In this document: positions 37,265 through 46,503 of the stretch, in pieces
Position numbering within the stretch: the first letter of the stretch is position 1
Layout of the letters: every line of letters starts with the position of its first letter
DNA from: Ignavibacteriota bacterium
Lineage (GTDB): Bacteria; Bacteroidota; Ignavibacteria; Ignavibacteriales; Melioribacteraceae
Assembly: GCA_002698995.1 (NCBI GenBank)
Contig: PAAX01000018.1
Location: 56,005 to 120,004 of the forward strand
Reading direction: 5' to 3'
DNA: 64,000 nt
Notes under the pieces: model-generated
Told to the model about the DNA's origin: nothing
Databases searched by the model: none
The model's input: only the letters and a program-made list of their open reading frames with translations
Program-made: the position numbers and the translations under genes

Positions 37265-38713
37265 ATGGCATCAATTGATTTCATACTACTGATAGGAGCA
37301 ATATTAGTTTTAAGCAGCATTTTAACTGCCAAAATATTTCATAATATCGGTATTCCTACAATGCTGTTATTTATTGCAGTTGGAATAATTGCAGGCTCGG
37401 AAGGTTTAGGAGGTATTTATTTTAACGATGCTTCTCTTGCTCAATCAATTGGTATTATTGCTCTTATTTTTATATTATTTTCAGGTGGATTAGAAACTAA
37501 CTGGAGTGAATCCAAGCAGGCTATTAAACCTTCTTTTTTACTTGCTACTTTGGGCGTTTTAATTACCGCAGTAGTTATTGCACTTTTTATAATGTTTATT
37601 TTTGATACTTCATTTTTGTGGGGATTGTTAGTCGGTTCAATTATCTCATCAACTGATGCAGCCGCAGTTTTTTCGATTTTACGAAATGCAAAAATTGAAT
37701 TAAAAGGAAAGCTTAAACCGTTGTTGGAATTAGAATCGGGTAGTAATGATCCGATGGCAGTTTTTTTAACAATTGGAACGATTGAATTAATTACTCTTCC
37801 GGAAAAAAGCTTTTTTGATGTTATTTTATTGTTTGTACTTCAAATTGGACTTGGTGCTATACTTGGTTTCAGCGGAGGTAAAATTGCTCAATATTTAATA
37901 AATAGACTTAATTTTTTCTATGAAGGATTATATCCCATTTTTGCTTTATCTATTGCTGTGTTGATTTATTCTTCAACTGCAGTTTTAGGAGGAAGTGGAT
38001 TTCTAGCCATTTATGTAGCTGGAATTATTTTAGGAAATTCTCACTTCATTCATAAAAGATCTTTAATAAGATTTTTTGACGGACTCGCAGTTCTAAGTCA
38101 AATTACAATGTTCTTAACTCTTGGTCTTCTCCTTTTTCCATCAGCTCTATTAAATGTTTTCTTTTCAGGAGTACTAATAAGTTTTATATTAATTTTGGTT
38201 GCCAGACCAATCAGCGTTTTCATAACATTAATTCCTTTTAAGTTTTCCTTTAAGGAGAAAATCTTTACATCTTGGGTAGGATTAAGAGGAGCAGTACCGA
38301 TTATCCTTGCTACTTTTCCTTTACTTGCCGGAGTTGAGGATTCAAGCCTTATTTTCAATCTTGTCTTTTTTATTGTATTAACTTCGGCTCTGTTTCAAGG
38401 TTGGTCAATTAATAAAATGGCTAAATTATTAGATCTTACTGCTCCATTTAAAGAGAAGCAAAATTCTCCATTAGAATTTACCTCAATTGCAGATGACGAT
38501 ACCGAACTTATTGAAACAATAATTCCGCACAATTCCAAGTCAATTGGAAAAGCTATTGTAGAGTTAAATCTCCCAGAAGACAGCAGAATTGTTTTGATTG
38601 TTAGAGATAATAAGAATATAATACCAAGTGGAGGAACAATTTTAGAAGAGGGGGATGTTTTACTCTTCTTAATTAATAAGAAAAATATGAAAGTGATTAA
38701 AGAATATTTTTAA
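37265..38713 (+). CDS. CPA1-type cation/proton antiporter with TrkA-C domain
   Basis: 482 residues with about 12-13 membrane helices. The transport core has the SIISSTDAAAVFSIL and LELESGSNDPMAVFL motifs of the CPA1 family, whose ND pair takes part in proton and cation binding. The last 75 residues form a TrkA-C (RCK-C) domain (VLIVRDNKNIIPSGG, then EGDVLLFL), as in NhaP2/CvrA potassium-proton antiporters. It is divergent from the LiaF operon and followed 15 bases later by the CNNM gene. Confidence 0.92.
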   Translation: MASIDFILLIGAILVLSSILTAKIFHNIGIPTMLLFIAVGIIAGSEGLGGIYFNDASLAQSIGIIALIFILFSGGLETNWSESKQAIKPSFLLATLGVLITAVVIALFIMFIFDTSFLWGLLVGSIISSTDAAAVFSILRNAKIELKGKLKPLLELESGSNDPMAVFLTIGTIELITLPEKSFFDVILLFVLQIGLGAILGFSGGKIAQYLINRLNFFYEGLYPIFALSIAVLIYSSTAVLGGSGFLAIYVAGIILGNSHFIHKRSLIRFFDGLAVLSQITMFLTLGLLLFPSALLNVFFSGVLISFILILVARPISVFITLIPFKFSFKEKIFTSWVGLRGAVPIILATFPLLAGVEDSSLIFNLVFFIVLTSALFQGWSINKMAKLLDLTAPFKEKQNSPLEFTSIADDDTELIETIIPHNSKSIGKAIVELNLPEDSRIVLIVRDNKNIIPSGGTILEEGDVLLFLINKKNMKVIKEYF

Positions 38714-38728
38714 GGATAAGCCGGTTAT

Positions 38729-40003
38729 ATGAATGAAATAGTTATAATAGGAATTTTGATTTTAATAAACGGAATTCTTGCAATGAGTGAAATTGCTTTC
38801 GTTTCAGCTAGAAAATTTAAGTTGGAAGACTTATCACAAAAGGGAAATAAGTCTGCACAAAAAGCACTTAAATTACTTGAAGATCCTGAAAGGTTTTTGT
38901 CTGCAGTCCAGATTGGAATTACATTAGTCGGTATTTTAGCCGGTGCATTCGGAGGATACGCTCTTGCTGAAGATTTAACTCCATATCTTCAAAAGGTTGA
39001 ATTGCTTAGAGAATATGCGGCAGAAATATCATTTACACTTTTGGTAATTGTTATTACTTATCTTTCTTTAATTTTTGGTGAACTTGTACCAAAAAGTATT
39101 GCCTTAAAAAATGCTGAAAGAATAACGGTTTTAACTGCCCCGCTAATGTATTCAATCACAAAAGTATTTTCTCCTTTAGTTGGATTTTTATCAATTTCTA
39201 CTAAGGTAATTTTGTGGCTCTTTAGAATTAAGCAGAGTAATGAAGTTCCCGTAACTGAAGAAGAATTGAAATCCTTACTTGAACTTGGAACGAGACACGG
39301 AACTTTTGAAAAAGAAGAATCGGAAATGATAAAGAAGGTATTCAATTTTAATGATAAAAAAGTTGGATCAATATTAATTCCCAGAACAGAAATTGAATGG
39401 ATAGATCTCAACAGCAATAATAGGGAGATTTTCAAATTTATTAAGTCGCACAATTTCTCCAGATATTTAGTATGTGATTCTAATATAGATAACTTCCATG
39501 GAATTATTGAATCGAAGGAATTTCTTATCAATTATAATGAAAATCCTAATTTTGAATTTAAGGAAGTTATTAAAGAAACTTTGATTGTTCATGAATCGAT
39601 CTTTACGATTGACCTTTTGGAAAAATTCAGAGCTTCAAAAAGTAATTTAGCTTTAGTAGTGGATGAATACGGCGGTACAAAAGGATTAATTACTTTACAC
39701 GATTTAATAGAAGATATTTTTGGTGAACTTCCGGAAGAATTTGACGAAGATGAAACTAAAATAATTGTAAGAGCAGACGGCTCTTTACTAGTTGACGGAT
39801 TGATTGATATAACCGAATTGATGGATAAACTTTCCTTAAAAATTGAAGAACCGGATTACTCAACTTTAAGCGGATTTATAATGCATCAGCTCGGTACAGT
39901 TCCCGCAGAAGGGGAAATACTTGATTATGAAGATTATAGATTTGAAGTTATTGATATGGACGGAAAGAGAATTGATAAGGTTTTAATCAAAAAAATCATT
40001 TAG
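38729..40003 (+). CDS. CNNM/CorC family membrane protein (hemolysin-like)
   Basis: 424 residues: a DUF21/CNNM membrane domain (about 1-190; AMSEIAFVSARKFKLE, QIGITLVGILAGAFGGY), a pair of CBS domains (about 205-325) and a CorC_HlyC domain at the end (VDEYGGTKGLITL precedes it; LMDKLSLKIEEPDYSTLSGF). Such proteins are tied to magnesium or cobalt efflux. Co-directional with the antiporter, it suggests an ion-homeostasis pair. Confidence 0.92.
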   Translation: MNEIVIIGILILINGILAMSEIAFVSARKFKLEDLSQKGNKSAQKALKLLEDPERFLSAVQIGITLVGILAGAFGGYALAEDLTPYLQKVELLREYAAEISFTLLVIVITYLSLIFGELVPKSIALKNAERITVLTAPLMYSITKVFSPLVGFLSISTKVILWLFRIKQSNEVPVTEEELKSLLELGTRHGTFEKEESEMIKKVFNFNDKKVGSILIPRTEIEWIDLNSNNREIFKFIKSHNFSRYLVCDSNIDNFHGIIESKEFLINYNENPNFEFKEVIKETLIVHESIFTIDLLEKFRASKSNLALVVDEYGGTKGLITLHDLIEDIFGELPEEFDEDETKIIVRADGSLLVDGLIDITELMDKLSLKIEEPDYSTLSGFIMHQLGTVPAEGEILDYEDYRFEVIDMDGKRIDKVLIKKII

Positions 40004-40113
40004 AAAATTTTATTCTCTACTTAACTATTGCAATTACTTTGGTGTAAATCAATTGTAGCAATTTGTATAAAGTATTTATCCAAGATGATATTATAATTTA
40101 ACCTTGGTTGAAA

Positions 40114-40851
40114 ATGGAAATAGATAAATCAAGTATAGTTTATTCATTAAGCGGATCGCAAGGTGATCTTTATGAGTACTTTCCTTATCTCTTTCAAGAT
40201 TTGTGGGAATTGGGAGGAGGTTCTGATGAAATTATAGACTTAATAGAACGAAATTGCGGATTGCTAAATCCCACTACAAAAATACTCGAACTCTGCTGTG
40301 GTAAAGGAGCTGTTCTTATAAAAATTATTAATAAGTTTAACTGTATTGGTAAAGGAATCGACCTGTTCGAACCTTTTATTAATGATGCAGTAAATAAAGC
40401 GAGAGAATATAATCTTTCTGATCGAATTGATTTTGAAGTTATGGATATAAAAGATGCTGTAAATAATCTTCGCAATTATGATTTTGTGATCTACGGAAGT
40501 GATACAAATATTTTGGGAGATGAATCAGAATCATTAAGAAAAATTATAAAATGCTGCAAACCGGATGGTTATTTAGTCTATGAAACTGTAATTAAATCCG
40601 AAGAAGATGAATTGAAATTTCTTAAAGAATTAGGATTGATAATTATTGATAAGCAGATTGCACAACCGGATGAGATAAGAAAGATGAATGATTTTATTAA
40701 TCAGAAATTAATAAGAAGAGCTGAAGAGCTAATTGATAAATTTCCTAATCAGAAAAAACTTTTTGAAGATTACATTACAGCTCAGAAGAAAGAATCATTT
40801 GAGCTTGAGAACAATTTAACGCTAGTTAGATTTTTATTACAGATCAATTAA
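40114..40851 (+). CDS. SAM-dependent methyltransferase
   Basis: 245 residues with a Rossmann methyltransferase core: KILELCCGKGAVLIKI is motif I, with an acidic residue at the end of the second strand (GKGIDLFEP) and VIYGSDTN as motif IV. The substrate is unknown. Start ATG 40114 is used; a TTG two codons upstream is also in frame. It has no close operon partner. Confidence 0.8.
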   Translation: MEIDKSSIVYSLSGSQGDLYEYFPYLFQDLWELGGGSDEIIDLIERNCGLLNPTTKILELCCGKGAVLIKIINKFNCIGKGIDLFEPFINDAVNKAREYNLSDRIDFEVMDIKDAVNNLRNYDFVIYGSDTNILGDESESLRKIIKCCKPDGYLVYETVIKSEEDELKFLKELGLIIIDKQIAQPDEIRKMNDFINQKLIRRAEELIDKFPNQKKLFEDYITAQKKESFELENNLTLVRFLLQIN

Positions 40852-40960
40852 CTAACAATAAAATTAGTCATTTCACAATAATTTCAATTTAATAAAAATC
40901 AAAAAGTGAACAATCCTTCCATTCTCTTGTATCTGAATTCTTAAATCTATAATCTAAAAT

Positions 40961-41560
40961 CTAATCAGCAATCTCCTTTAACATAGTTTTGTCATCTGAA
41001 TATGGGACGCACCTTTTTAAGTTCTCAATTACATCATCATTTAGAAATTTTATTCCGGTTTCAAAATCAAAAATAACCGGCATTCTATGATGAATTTCCT
41101 TTATGAAATTATTTGGAGTTGTGGTAATTAAGGATGCTTTAATTTTCTTATCCTTACCTATAGTAAATATTGCTGGTACAAAAAACATATCCATATCCGG
41201 CAGAAAAACTCTGTATTTTATTTTTTTCTTTCCCTCAGTTTTCCATTCATAAAAACCTGTCATAGGAACCAAGCATTTGTTTTTAGCTAAAAGTCCGTTC
41301 CAAAAATGCTTTTCTGAAATAGTTTCTATTCTTGAATTAAAAATTAACGGAGAAGAACCGCTGAATTTTATTCCCCAGTCAACTTTACTCAATCTATAAA
41401 TATCCTCTTTCAGCAGAATACTCATAATTTTTTCAGTTGGACGAATATCTTCGCTTTTTCTGTTTTGTAAATCTTCATCAACCGAATAAGGAAGTCCAAA
41501 CTGTTGAAATAATTCGATGAGTTGTTTTTCAATTTTATTTGTTTCAAATCTGCCGCACAT
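40961..41560 (-). CDS. SRAP-domain protein (YedK/HMCES family)
   Basis: 199 residues. SRAP proteins crosslink to abasic sites in single-stranded DNA through the cysteine left at the N-terminus after removal of the initiator Met. The key residues are all visible: C2 in MCGRF, N75 and R77 in FNSRIE, E105 in FYEW and H158 in HHRMPV. Length is close to E. coli YedK. It stands alone between the methyltransferase and the Rrf2 gene. Confidence 0.93.
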   Translation of the reverse strand: MCGRFETNKIEKQLIELFQQFGLPYSVDEDLQNRKSEDIRPTEKIMSILLKEDIYRLSKVDWGIKFSGSSPLIFNSRIETISEKHFWNGLLAKNKCLVPMTGFYEWKTEGKKKIKYRVFLPDMDMFFVPAIFTIGKDKKIKASLITTTPNNFIKEIHHRMPVIFDFETGIKFLNDDVIENLKRCVPYSDDKTMLKEIAD

Positions 41561-41693
41561 ATAAAACCTTTATTTGATAATTAATTACGGAAAAATTTTA
41601 TTCAAAACTAGTTTCAATGTATAAATTATTTTATCTGCTGATAATAATATAAATCCCAAAATAAAAAGACAAGAGATATTAAAATCTTTTTTG

Positions 41694-41724
41694 TTGACAA
41701 TAATATTTCCTACCAATATTTTAA
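41694..41724 (+). promoter_or_regulatory. Promoter of the Rrf2-cyd operon
   Basis: TTGACA at 41694-41699 with TATTTT at 41717-41722 (17-base spacer) fits a sigma-70-type promoter; the same bases also fit TTG-N20-TA. It lies about 30 bases before the Rrf2 start and just before the palindrome. Confidence 0.5.
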
Positions 41725-41726
41725 TT

Positions 41727-41743
41727 ATTACTAATTTAGTAAT
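41727..41743. promoter_or_regulatory. Perfect palindrome, likely Rrf2 operator
   Basis: ATTACTAA (41727-41734), one central T, TTAGTAAT (41736-41743): a perfect 8 bp inverted repeat placed over or just after the predicted transcription start and 8 bases before the Rrf2 ATG. A regulator bound here would block its own operon. The match to the Rrf2 gene next to it is inference. Confidence 0.55.
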
Positions 41744-41751
41744 ATTTAAGA

Positions 41752-42174
41752 ATGACAAAGAGAACACTATTTACACGCGAACATGATTATGCTTTAAGAA
41801 TTGCAGCTTATCTTGCATCCTTTAATAAGGATGAAATAATAAGCGTAAATGAACTATCCACAAAACTCCGTATTTCAAAAATATTTACTGCGAGAATTGT
41901 CCACAAACTTAGAATAGCAAATATAACAGGAGCCGTTCAGGGTAAGTATGGTGGTGTATTCTTAAAATCTCCCGCAGAAAATTTATCTGTCTGGGATGTT
42001 ATAAATGCAGTAGGTACCGATATAAAAATTAATGAATGTTTGAATGAACATTATTCATGCGAATTATTATTTGGATGCAAATTTCATCACATGTTTCATT
42101 CAGTTGAAAAAATTTTGATAGATAGATTAAAGCAGGAAAAGATTTCTAATTACATTTTTCATCAAATTAAATAA
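41752..42174 (+). CDS. Rrf2 family regulator with three-cysteine cluster site
   Basis: 140 residues: an N-terminal winged helix (about 8-75, DYALRIAAYLASF, then ELSTKLRISKIFTARIVHKL, QGKYGGVFL) and cysteines at C96, C103 and C109 (C-x6-C-x5-C), the arrangement of Fe-S sensing members such as NsrR and IscR. It lies 33 bases before cydA, so it probably controls the bd oxidase in response to NO, oxygen or iron-sulfur status. The exact ligand cannot be told from sequence. Confidence 0.9.
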   Translation: MTKRTLFTREHDYALRIAAYLASFNKDEIISVNELSTKLRISKIFTARIVHKLRIANITGAVQGKYGGVFLKSPAENLSVWDVINAVGTDIKINECLNEHYSCELLFGCKFHHMFHSVEKILIDRLKQEKISNYIFHQIK

Positions 42175-42207
42175 ATAATTTACCTAATTAATTATGAGGA
42201 TGCAGGC

Positions 42208-43596
42208 ATGGATGTTTTAATACTTTCTCGACTTCAGTTTGCAATCACAACTGTTTATCACTTTTTCTTCGTTCCTCTTACTCTTGGTTTATCTCTTGCT
42301 GTTGCTATTATGCAGACAGCATATTACAGAACCGGAAACGAAAATTATAAGAAAATGACAAAATTCTGGGGGAAACTTTTTCTTATAAACTTTGCAATTG
42401 GTGTTGTTACCGGTATTGTTCAAGAGTTCCAGTTTGGAATGAACTGGTCTCAGTATTCTAGATTTATGGGAGATATTTTCGGAGCTCCTCTTGCCATTGA
42501 AGCTCTTTTGGCATTTTTTATGGAATCTACTTTTATCGGAATTTGGATTTTTGGATGGGATAAGATTTCTAAGAAACTACATTTAACTGCTATTTGGCTT
42601 GTTGCAATCGGGTCTAATTTATCTGCTATTTGGATTTTAGCCGCTAACTCTTTTATGCAGCAGCCGGTAGGATATGCAATAAGAAACGGCAGAGCGGAAA
42701 TGACAGACTTTTTTGCATTAATAACTAACGGACATCTTTGGGTACAGTTTCCGCATGTGTTCTTTGGTGCTGTTGCTACTGCCGGATTTTTAATCTTATC
42801 TGTCAGTGCTTATCATCTTTTCAAAAAAGAAAAACATGAGATGTTCAAAAAGTCATTCAAGTTTGGAGCCGCTTATGCTTTACTTGGAACTCTGCTTGTT
42901 ATTGTTGTCGGTCACAACCAAGCTCAATACATGATGAAAATTCAACCGATGAAAATGGCTGCGGCTGAAGCTTTATGGGATACTGAAAATCCTGCGGCAA
43001 TGTCGTTATTCACTTTTGGTGATGAAAAAAATAGAAGAGATATTTTTGCAATTAAAATTCCTGGTGGATTAAGTTTTCTTGCTTACAATAAGTTTGAAGG
43101 AGAAGTTAAAGGAATTAATCAGCTTCAAAAAGAAGAAGAAGAAAAATTTGGTCCCGGTGATTATGTTCCTCCTGTTGCTGTTTCTTATTGGACTTTCAGA
43201 ATTATGGTAGGTGCCGGATTTCTAATGCTCGCAATTGCTGCTGTTGCTTTATACAGAGCTTTTAAGGAAAAATATGAGTTCAAACCTATTTACTATAAAA
43301 TTGTTTTCTGGTCAATGCTTCTGCCGGTTTTAGCTAATACTACCGGATGGTTATTCACAGAAATTGCCAGACAGCCTTGGACGGTATTTGGATTGTTTCA
43401 AACAGCAGACTCGGTTTCAAACACTCTTACAACCGGTGAAGTTTTATTCTCATTAATTGCTTACACAGCAATATATGCGGTTCTTATGGTTATAATGATT
43501 TCCCTTATGATCAAATACGGTTCAAGAACTGCTTCTGAAATTGAAGATACAGTTACAAATGCTGATGATGATAACAAAATTTTAAGTAATGCTTAG
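42208..43596 (+). CDS. cydA: Cytochrome bd oxidase subunit I
   Basis: CydA holds the hemes of the bd quinol oxidase, which reduces oxygen with high affinity and low proton yield. The 462-residue protein is shorter than E. coli CydA (522), mostly for lack of the long Q-loop insert, so it is the short-Q-loop type. Heme ligand histidines are H18 and H183, with the conserved E98 and E106 pair and the ARQPW motif. GAGGA precedes the ATG. It is followed by cydB after 9 bases. Confidence 0.96.
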   Translation: MDVLILSRLQFAITTVYHFFFVPLTLGLSLAVAIMQTAYYRTGNENYKKMTKFWGKLFLINFAIGVVTGIVQEFQFGMNWSQYSRFMGDIFGAPLAIEALLAFFMESTFIGIWIFGWDKISKKLHLTAIWLVAIGSNLSAIWILAANSFMQQPVGYAIRNGRAEMTDFFALITNGHLWVQFPHVFFGAVATAGFLILSVSAYHLFKKEKHEMFKKSFKFGAAYALLGTLLVIVVGHNQAQYMMKIQPMKMAAAEALWDTENPAAMSLFTFGDEKNRRDIFAIKIPGGLSFLAYNKFEGEVKGINQLQKEEEEKFGPGDYVPPVAVSYWTFRIMVGAGFLMLAIAAVALYRAFKEKYEFKPIYYKIVFWSMLLPVLANTTGWLFTEIARQPWTVFGLFQTADSVSNTLTTGEVLFSLIAYTAIYAVLMVIMISLMIKYGSRTASEIEDTVTNADDDNKILSNA

Positions 43597-43605
43597 GAGG
43601 AAATA

Positions 43606-44619
43606 ATGGATCTAAATGTAATTTGGTTTATACTTATTGCAGTTTTGTTTGTGGGATTCTTTTTTCTTGAAGGATTCGATTACGGTGTCGGAATTCTGCT
43701 CCCTTTCTTATCCAAAGATGATACCGAACGCAGAGTTGTTATTAATTCCATTGGTCCTCACTGGGATGGTAATGAAGTCTGGATGCTGACTGCAGGTGGA
43801 GCAATGTTTGCGGCTTTCCCAAATTGGTATGCCACTCTTTTCAGCGGATTTTATCTCGCTCTCGTATTCATGCTTCTCGCACTGATAGCTAGAGGAGTTG
43901 CTTTTGAATACAGAAGTAAAAAAGAATCATTAGTTTGGAGAAATAGATGGGATTGGGTAATATTTTTCGGAAGTATTATTCCTGCTCTACTTTGGGGAGT
44001 TGCCATTTCTAATATTCTAAGAGGTGTTCCAATTGATCAGGATATGAATTACACTGGAACATTCTTCACTTTGCTTAATCCATATTCATTGTTAGGTGGA
44101 ATAGCTTCTGTTCTCCTATTTATTCTTCATGGTTCTATTTTCCTAAGCTTAAAATTAACCGATAATTTATTGGCAAAGGTTAGAACTGTAGCAGCTAAGA
44201 CATGGCTTCCTGCTACTATTGCGCTCTTCCTTTATGTAATTGTAGGTTATTTTGAAACAGATATGTTTGTTAGATTAGGTATTAATCCCGGTGTTGTTCC
44301 AATTCTAGCCGGAATTTCAATTCTTTCTGTCCGTTATTTATTAAAAATTCAAAAAGAGGGATGGGCTTTTGTTATGACCGGAATAACAATTGCTTTTTCT
44401 ACTATTACTATTTTTATTGGTCTATTCCCACGAGTAATGGTTTCTAGCACAAATCCGGAATGGAGTTTAACAATTTATAATGCTTCTTCAAGTCCTTATA
44501 CGCTTACTGTTATGAGTATTGTTGCTCTATTTTTTGTTCCTATTGTTCTTGGTTATCAGGCTTGGACTTACTGGGTTTTCAGAAAGAGAATTTCAACAAA
44601 ATCTGATTTAACTTATTAA
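43606..44619 (+). CDS. cydB: Cytochrome bd oxidase subunit II
   Basis: 337 residues, about eight membrane helices. The N-terminus has FFLEGFDYGVGILLPFL and the NSIGPHWDGNEVWMLTAGGA stretch typical of CydB, which packs against CydA. AGGAGG lies just before the ATG, a strong ribosome site. A terminator follows, separating it from cydDC. Confidence 0.96.
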   Translation: MDLNVIWFILIAVLFVGFFFLEGFDYGVGILLPFLSKDDTERRVVINSIGPHWDGNEVWMLTAGGAMFAAFPNWYATLFSGFYLALVFMLLALIARGVAFEYRSKKESLVWRNRWDWVIFFGSIIPALLWGVAISNILRGVPIDQDMNYTGTFFTLLNPYSLLGGIASVLLFILHGSIFLSLKLTDNLLAKVRTVAAKTWLPATIALFLYVIVGYFETDMFVRLGINPGVVPILAGISILSVRYLLKIQKEGWAFVMTGITIAFSTITIFIGLFPRVMVSSTNPEWSLTIYNASSSPYTLTVMSIVALFFVPIVLGYQAWTYWVFRKRISTKSDLTY

Positions 44620-44642
44620 TAGGTTTTTCGTTTAACAAACTA

Positions 44643-44675
44643 GGGAAAGGGAAATATTTCTCTTTCCCTTTTTTT
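44643..44675 (+). terminator. Intrinsic terminator after cydB
   Basis: An 11 bp stem with one G-U pair (GGGAAAGGGAA at 44643-44653, TTCTCTTTCCC at 44658-44668) and a run of seven T residues. Confidence 0.88.
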
Positions 44676-44764
44676 ATTTTTGATCAAGCATGAAAACAAA
44701 TTATGTCCTTAAGATGGATTCAAAAAAAAATTGCAAAACATAAATTAACTTCCGAAAGAAATCT

Positions 44765-46498
44765 GTGAAACCGGATAAAAAAATTATAGATGAAATAAAA
44801 CCGGTAAAAAATAAGTTTATCTTCATATTAGTTACCGGATTATCGGCATCAGCATTTACATTACTCTCTGCTTTTATTTTAAGCAGAGTTATAAATAATG
44901 TCTTTCTTAATAATGCCGGTCTTTCAGATGTATTTTCACTTCTCATAATATTTCTGATTTTCACTGCTGCAAAATCTCTTTTGGTTTGGCTTCAGAATTA
45001 TTTTGCTGTAGAATTAACAGCTTCAATTAAGGTACAGTTAAGAAACAAAATCTTATTGAAACTGGAAGAATCCGGTCCGGAAAATATTAATTCGGAACGT
45101 ACCGGCGAAATAACAAATACTTTGTTAAAAGGAGTTGATAAGCTTGATGATTATCTGGGTAAATTTCTTCCCCAGCTTTTCCTTTCTGCTCTAATCCCAA
45201 TTCTAATATTGATCTTTGTATTTCCAATCGATTTGCTTACGGGAATTGTATTCATTGTTACTGCTCCTATTATTCCATTATTCATGTTTCTTATCGGCTC
45301 TGCTGCAGAAAAGAAAAACAAAAAACAGTGGCATACTTTAAGCAGAATGAACGCATATTTCTTTGATGTTCTGCAAGGAATTGTAACCTTAAAACTCTTC
45401 AATAGAACTAAAGATGTTCTAATTAAAATTGAGAAAATATCGGATGTATTTAGAATTAAAACTCTTGCCGTTCTTAAAATTGCATTTATCTCTTCACTTG
45501 TGCTTGAAGTTGCATCTACTTTAAGTGTTGCGGTTATTGCAGTTGAAATTGGTCTGCGTCTCCTTTATTCCGATTTCCCTTTTGTTAATGCTCTGTTCAT
45601 TTTAATAATTGCACCGGAATTTTATCTGCCGATGAGAATGCTTGGCGCCAGTTATCATGCCGGAATGGAAGGTGTTGCTGCTTTTGAAAGAGTTGCTGAT
45701 TTAATAAGCGATAAAACAAAAAGTGAAATTACTAACTCTAATTTAAGCTATGATTATAATTCAGCAGCAAATAAAAGTATAGAATTCCGAAATATTTATT
45801 ATTCATATCCCGGTTCTGAAAAGGAAGTTCTTAAAGATATTTCATTTAAAGCAGAACAAAATACAATCACTGCATTTGTTGGGGAATCCGGTGCAGGTAA
45901 AAGCACTGTTATGAAACTACTGCTCAGATTTATAGAGCCGAAAAAAGGAAAAATTTTAATAGGCGATTACGATTTAACTTCTATTGATGCAAAATCTTGG
46001 AGGAATAATATTTCATGGCTTCCGCAAAATCCTCATTTATTTTCGGGGACTATTCTAGATAACATTAAAATTGCCGACAGCAATGCCGATTTTGATTCAG
46101 TTATTGAAGCAGCAAAAAATGCACAGATACATAATTTCATAATGAGTCTCCCCAAAGGTTATAACACAGAGATTGGAGAAAATGGTGCAAAGCTAAGCGG
46201 CGGTGAACGTCAAAGAGTTGCTCTTGCAAGAGCTTATCTCAGAAATTCTCCAATCATTATTGCCGATGAACCGACTTCTAATCTTGACCTTTTTGTTGAG
46301 CATGAAATTATGAATGATATGTATAAACTCTTTGCTGATAAGACTGTGATTCTCATTGCCCATCGATTACATACAATTGAAAAAGCCGATTCAATAATAG
46401 TGATGAGAAACGGTGAAATAATAGATACAGGTTCACATAGTGAACTGCTGAAGAGAAAAGGTTATTACAAGGAATTGATAGAAGCAGGGAATGCTTAA
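44765..46498 (+). CDS. cydD: Thiol exporter ABC protein CydD
   Basis: 577 residues: six membrane helices with an ABC ATPase domain (Walker A GESGAGKST, signature LSGGERQR, Walker B IIADEPTSNLD). CydDC exports cysteine or glutathione and is needed to assemble bd oxidase. The start is GTG at 44765; it is 5 bases from cydC. The downstream position after cydAB fits the assembly role. Confidence 0.93.
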   Translation: MKPDKKIIDEIKPVKNKFIFILVTGLSASAFTLLSAFILSRVINNVFLNNAGLSDVFSLLIIFLIFTAAKSLLVWLQNYFAVELTASIKVQLRNKILLKLEESGPENINSERTGEITNTLLKGVDKLDDYLGKFLPQLFLSALIPILILIFVFPIDLLTGIVFIVTAPIIPLFMFLIGSAAEKKNKKQWHTLSRMNAYFFDVLQGIVTLKLFNRTKDVLIKIEKISDVFRIKTLAVLKIAFISSLVLEVASTLSVAVIAVEIGLRLLYSDFPFVNALFILIIAPEFYLPMRMLGASYHAGMEGVAAFERVADLISDKTKSEITNSNLSYDYNSAANKSIEFRNIYYSYPGSEKEVLKDISFKAEQNTITAFVGESGAGKSTVMKLLLRFIEPKKGKILIGDYDLTSIDAKSWRNNISWLPQNPHLFSGTILDNIKIADSNADFDSVIEAAKNAQIHNFIMSLPKGYNTEIGENGAKLSGGERQRVALARAYLRNSPIIIADEPTSNLDLFVEHEIMNDMYKLFADKTVILIAHRLHTIEKADSIIVMRNGEIIDTGSHSELLKRKGYYKELIEAGNA

Positions 46499-46503
46499 CT
46501 GTT

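Noticed and set aside
41585..41767. 60-codon minus-strand frame upstream of the Rrf2 gene
   Set aside because: It overlaps the Rrf2 promoter and start and has a composition typical of AT-rich non-coding DNA.
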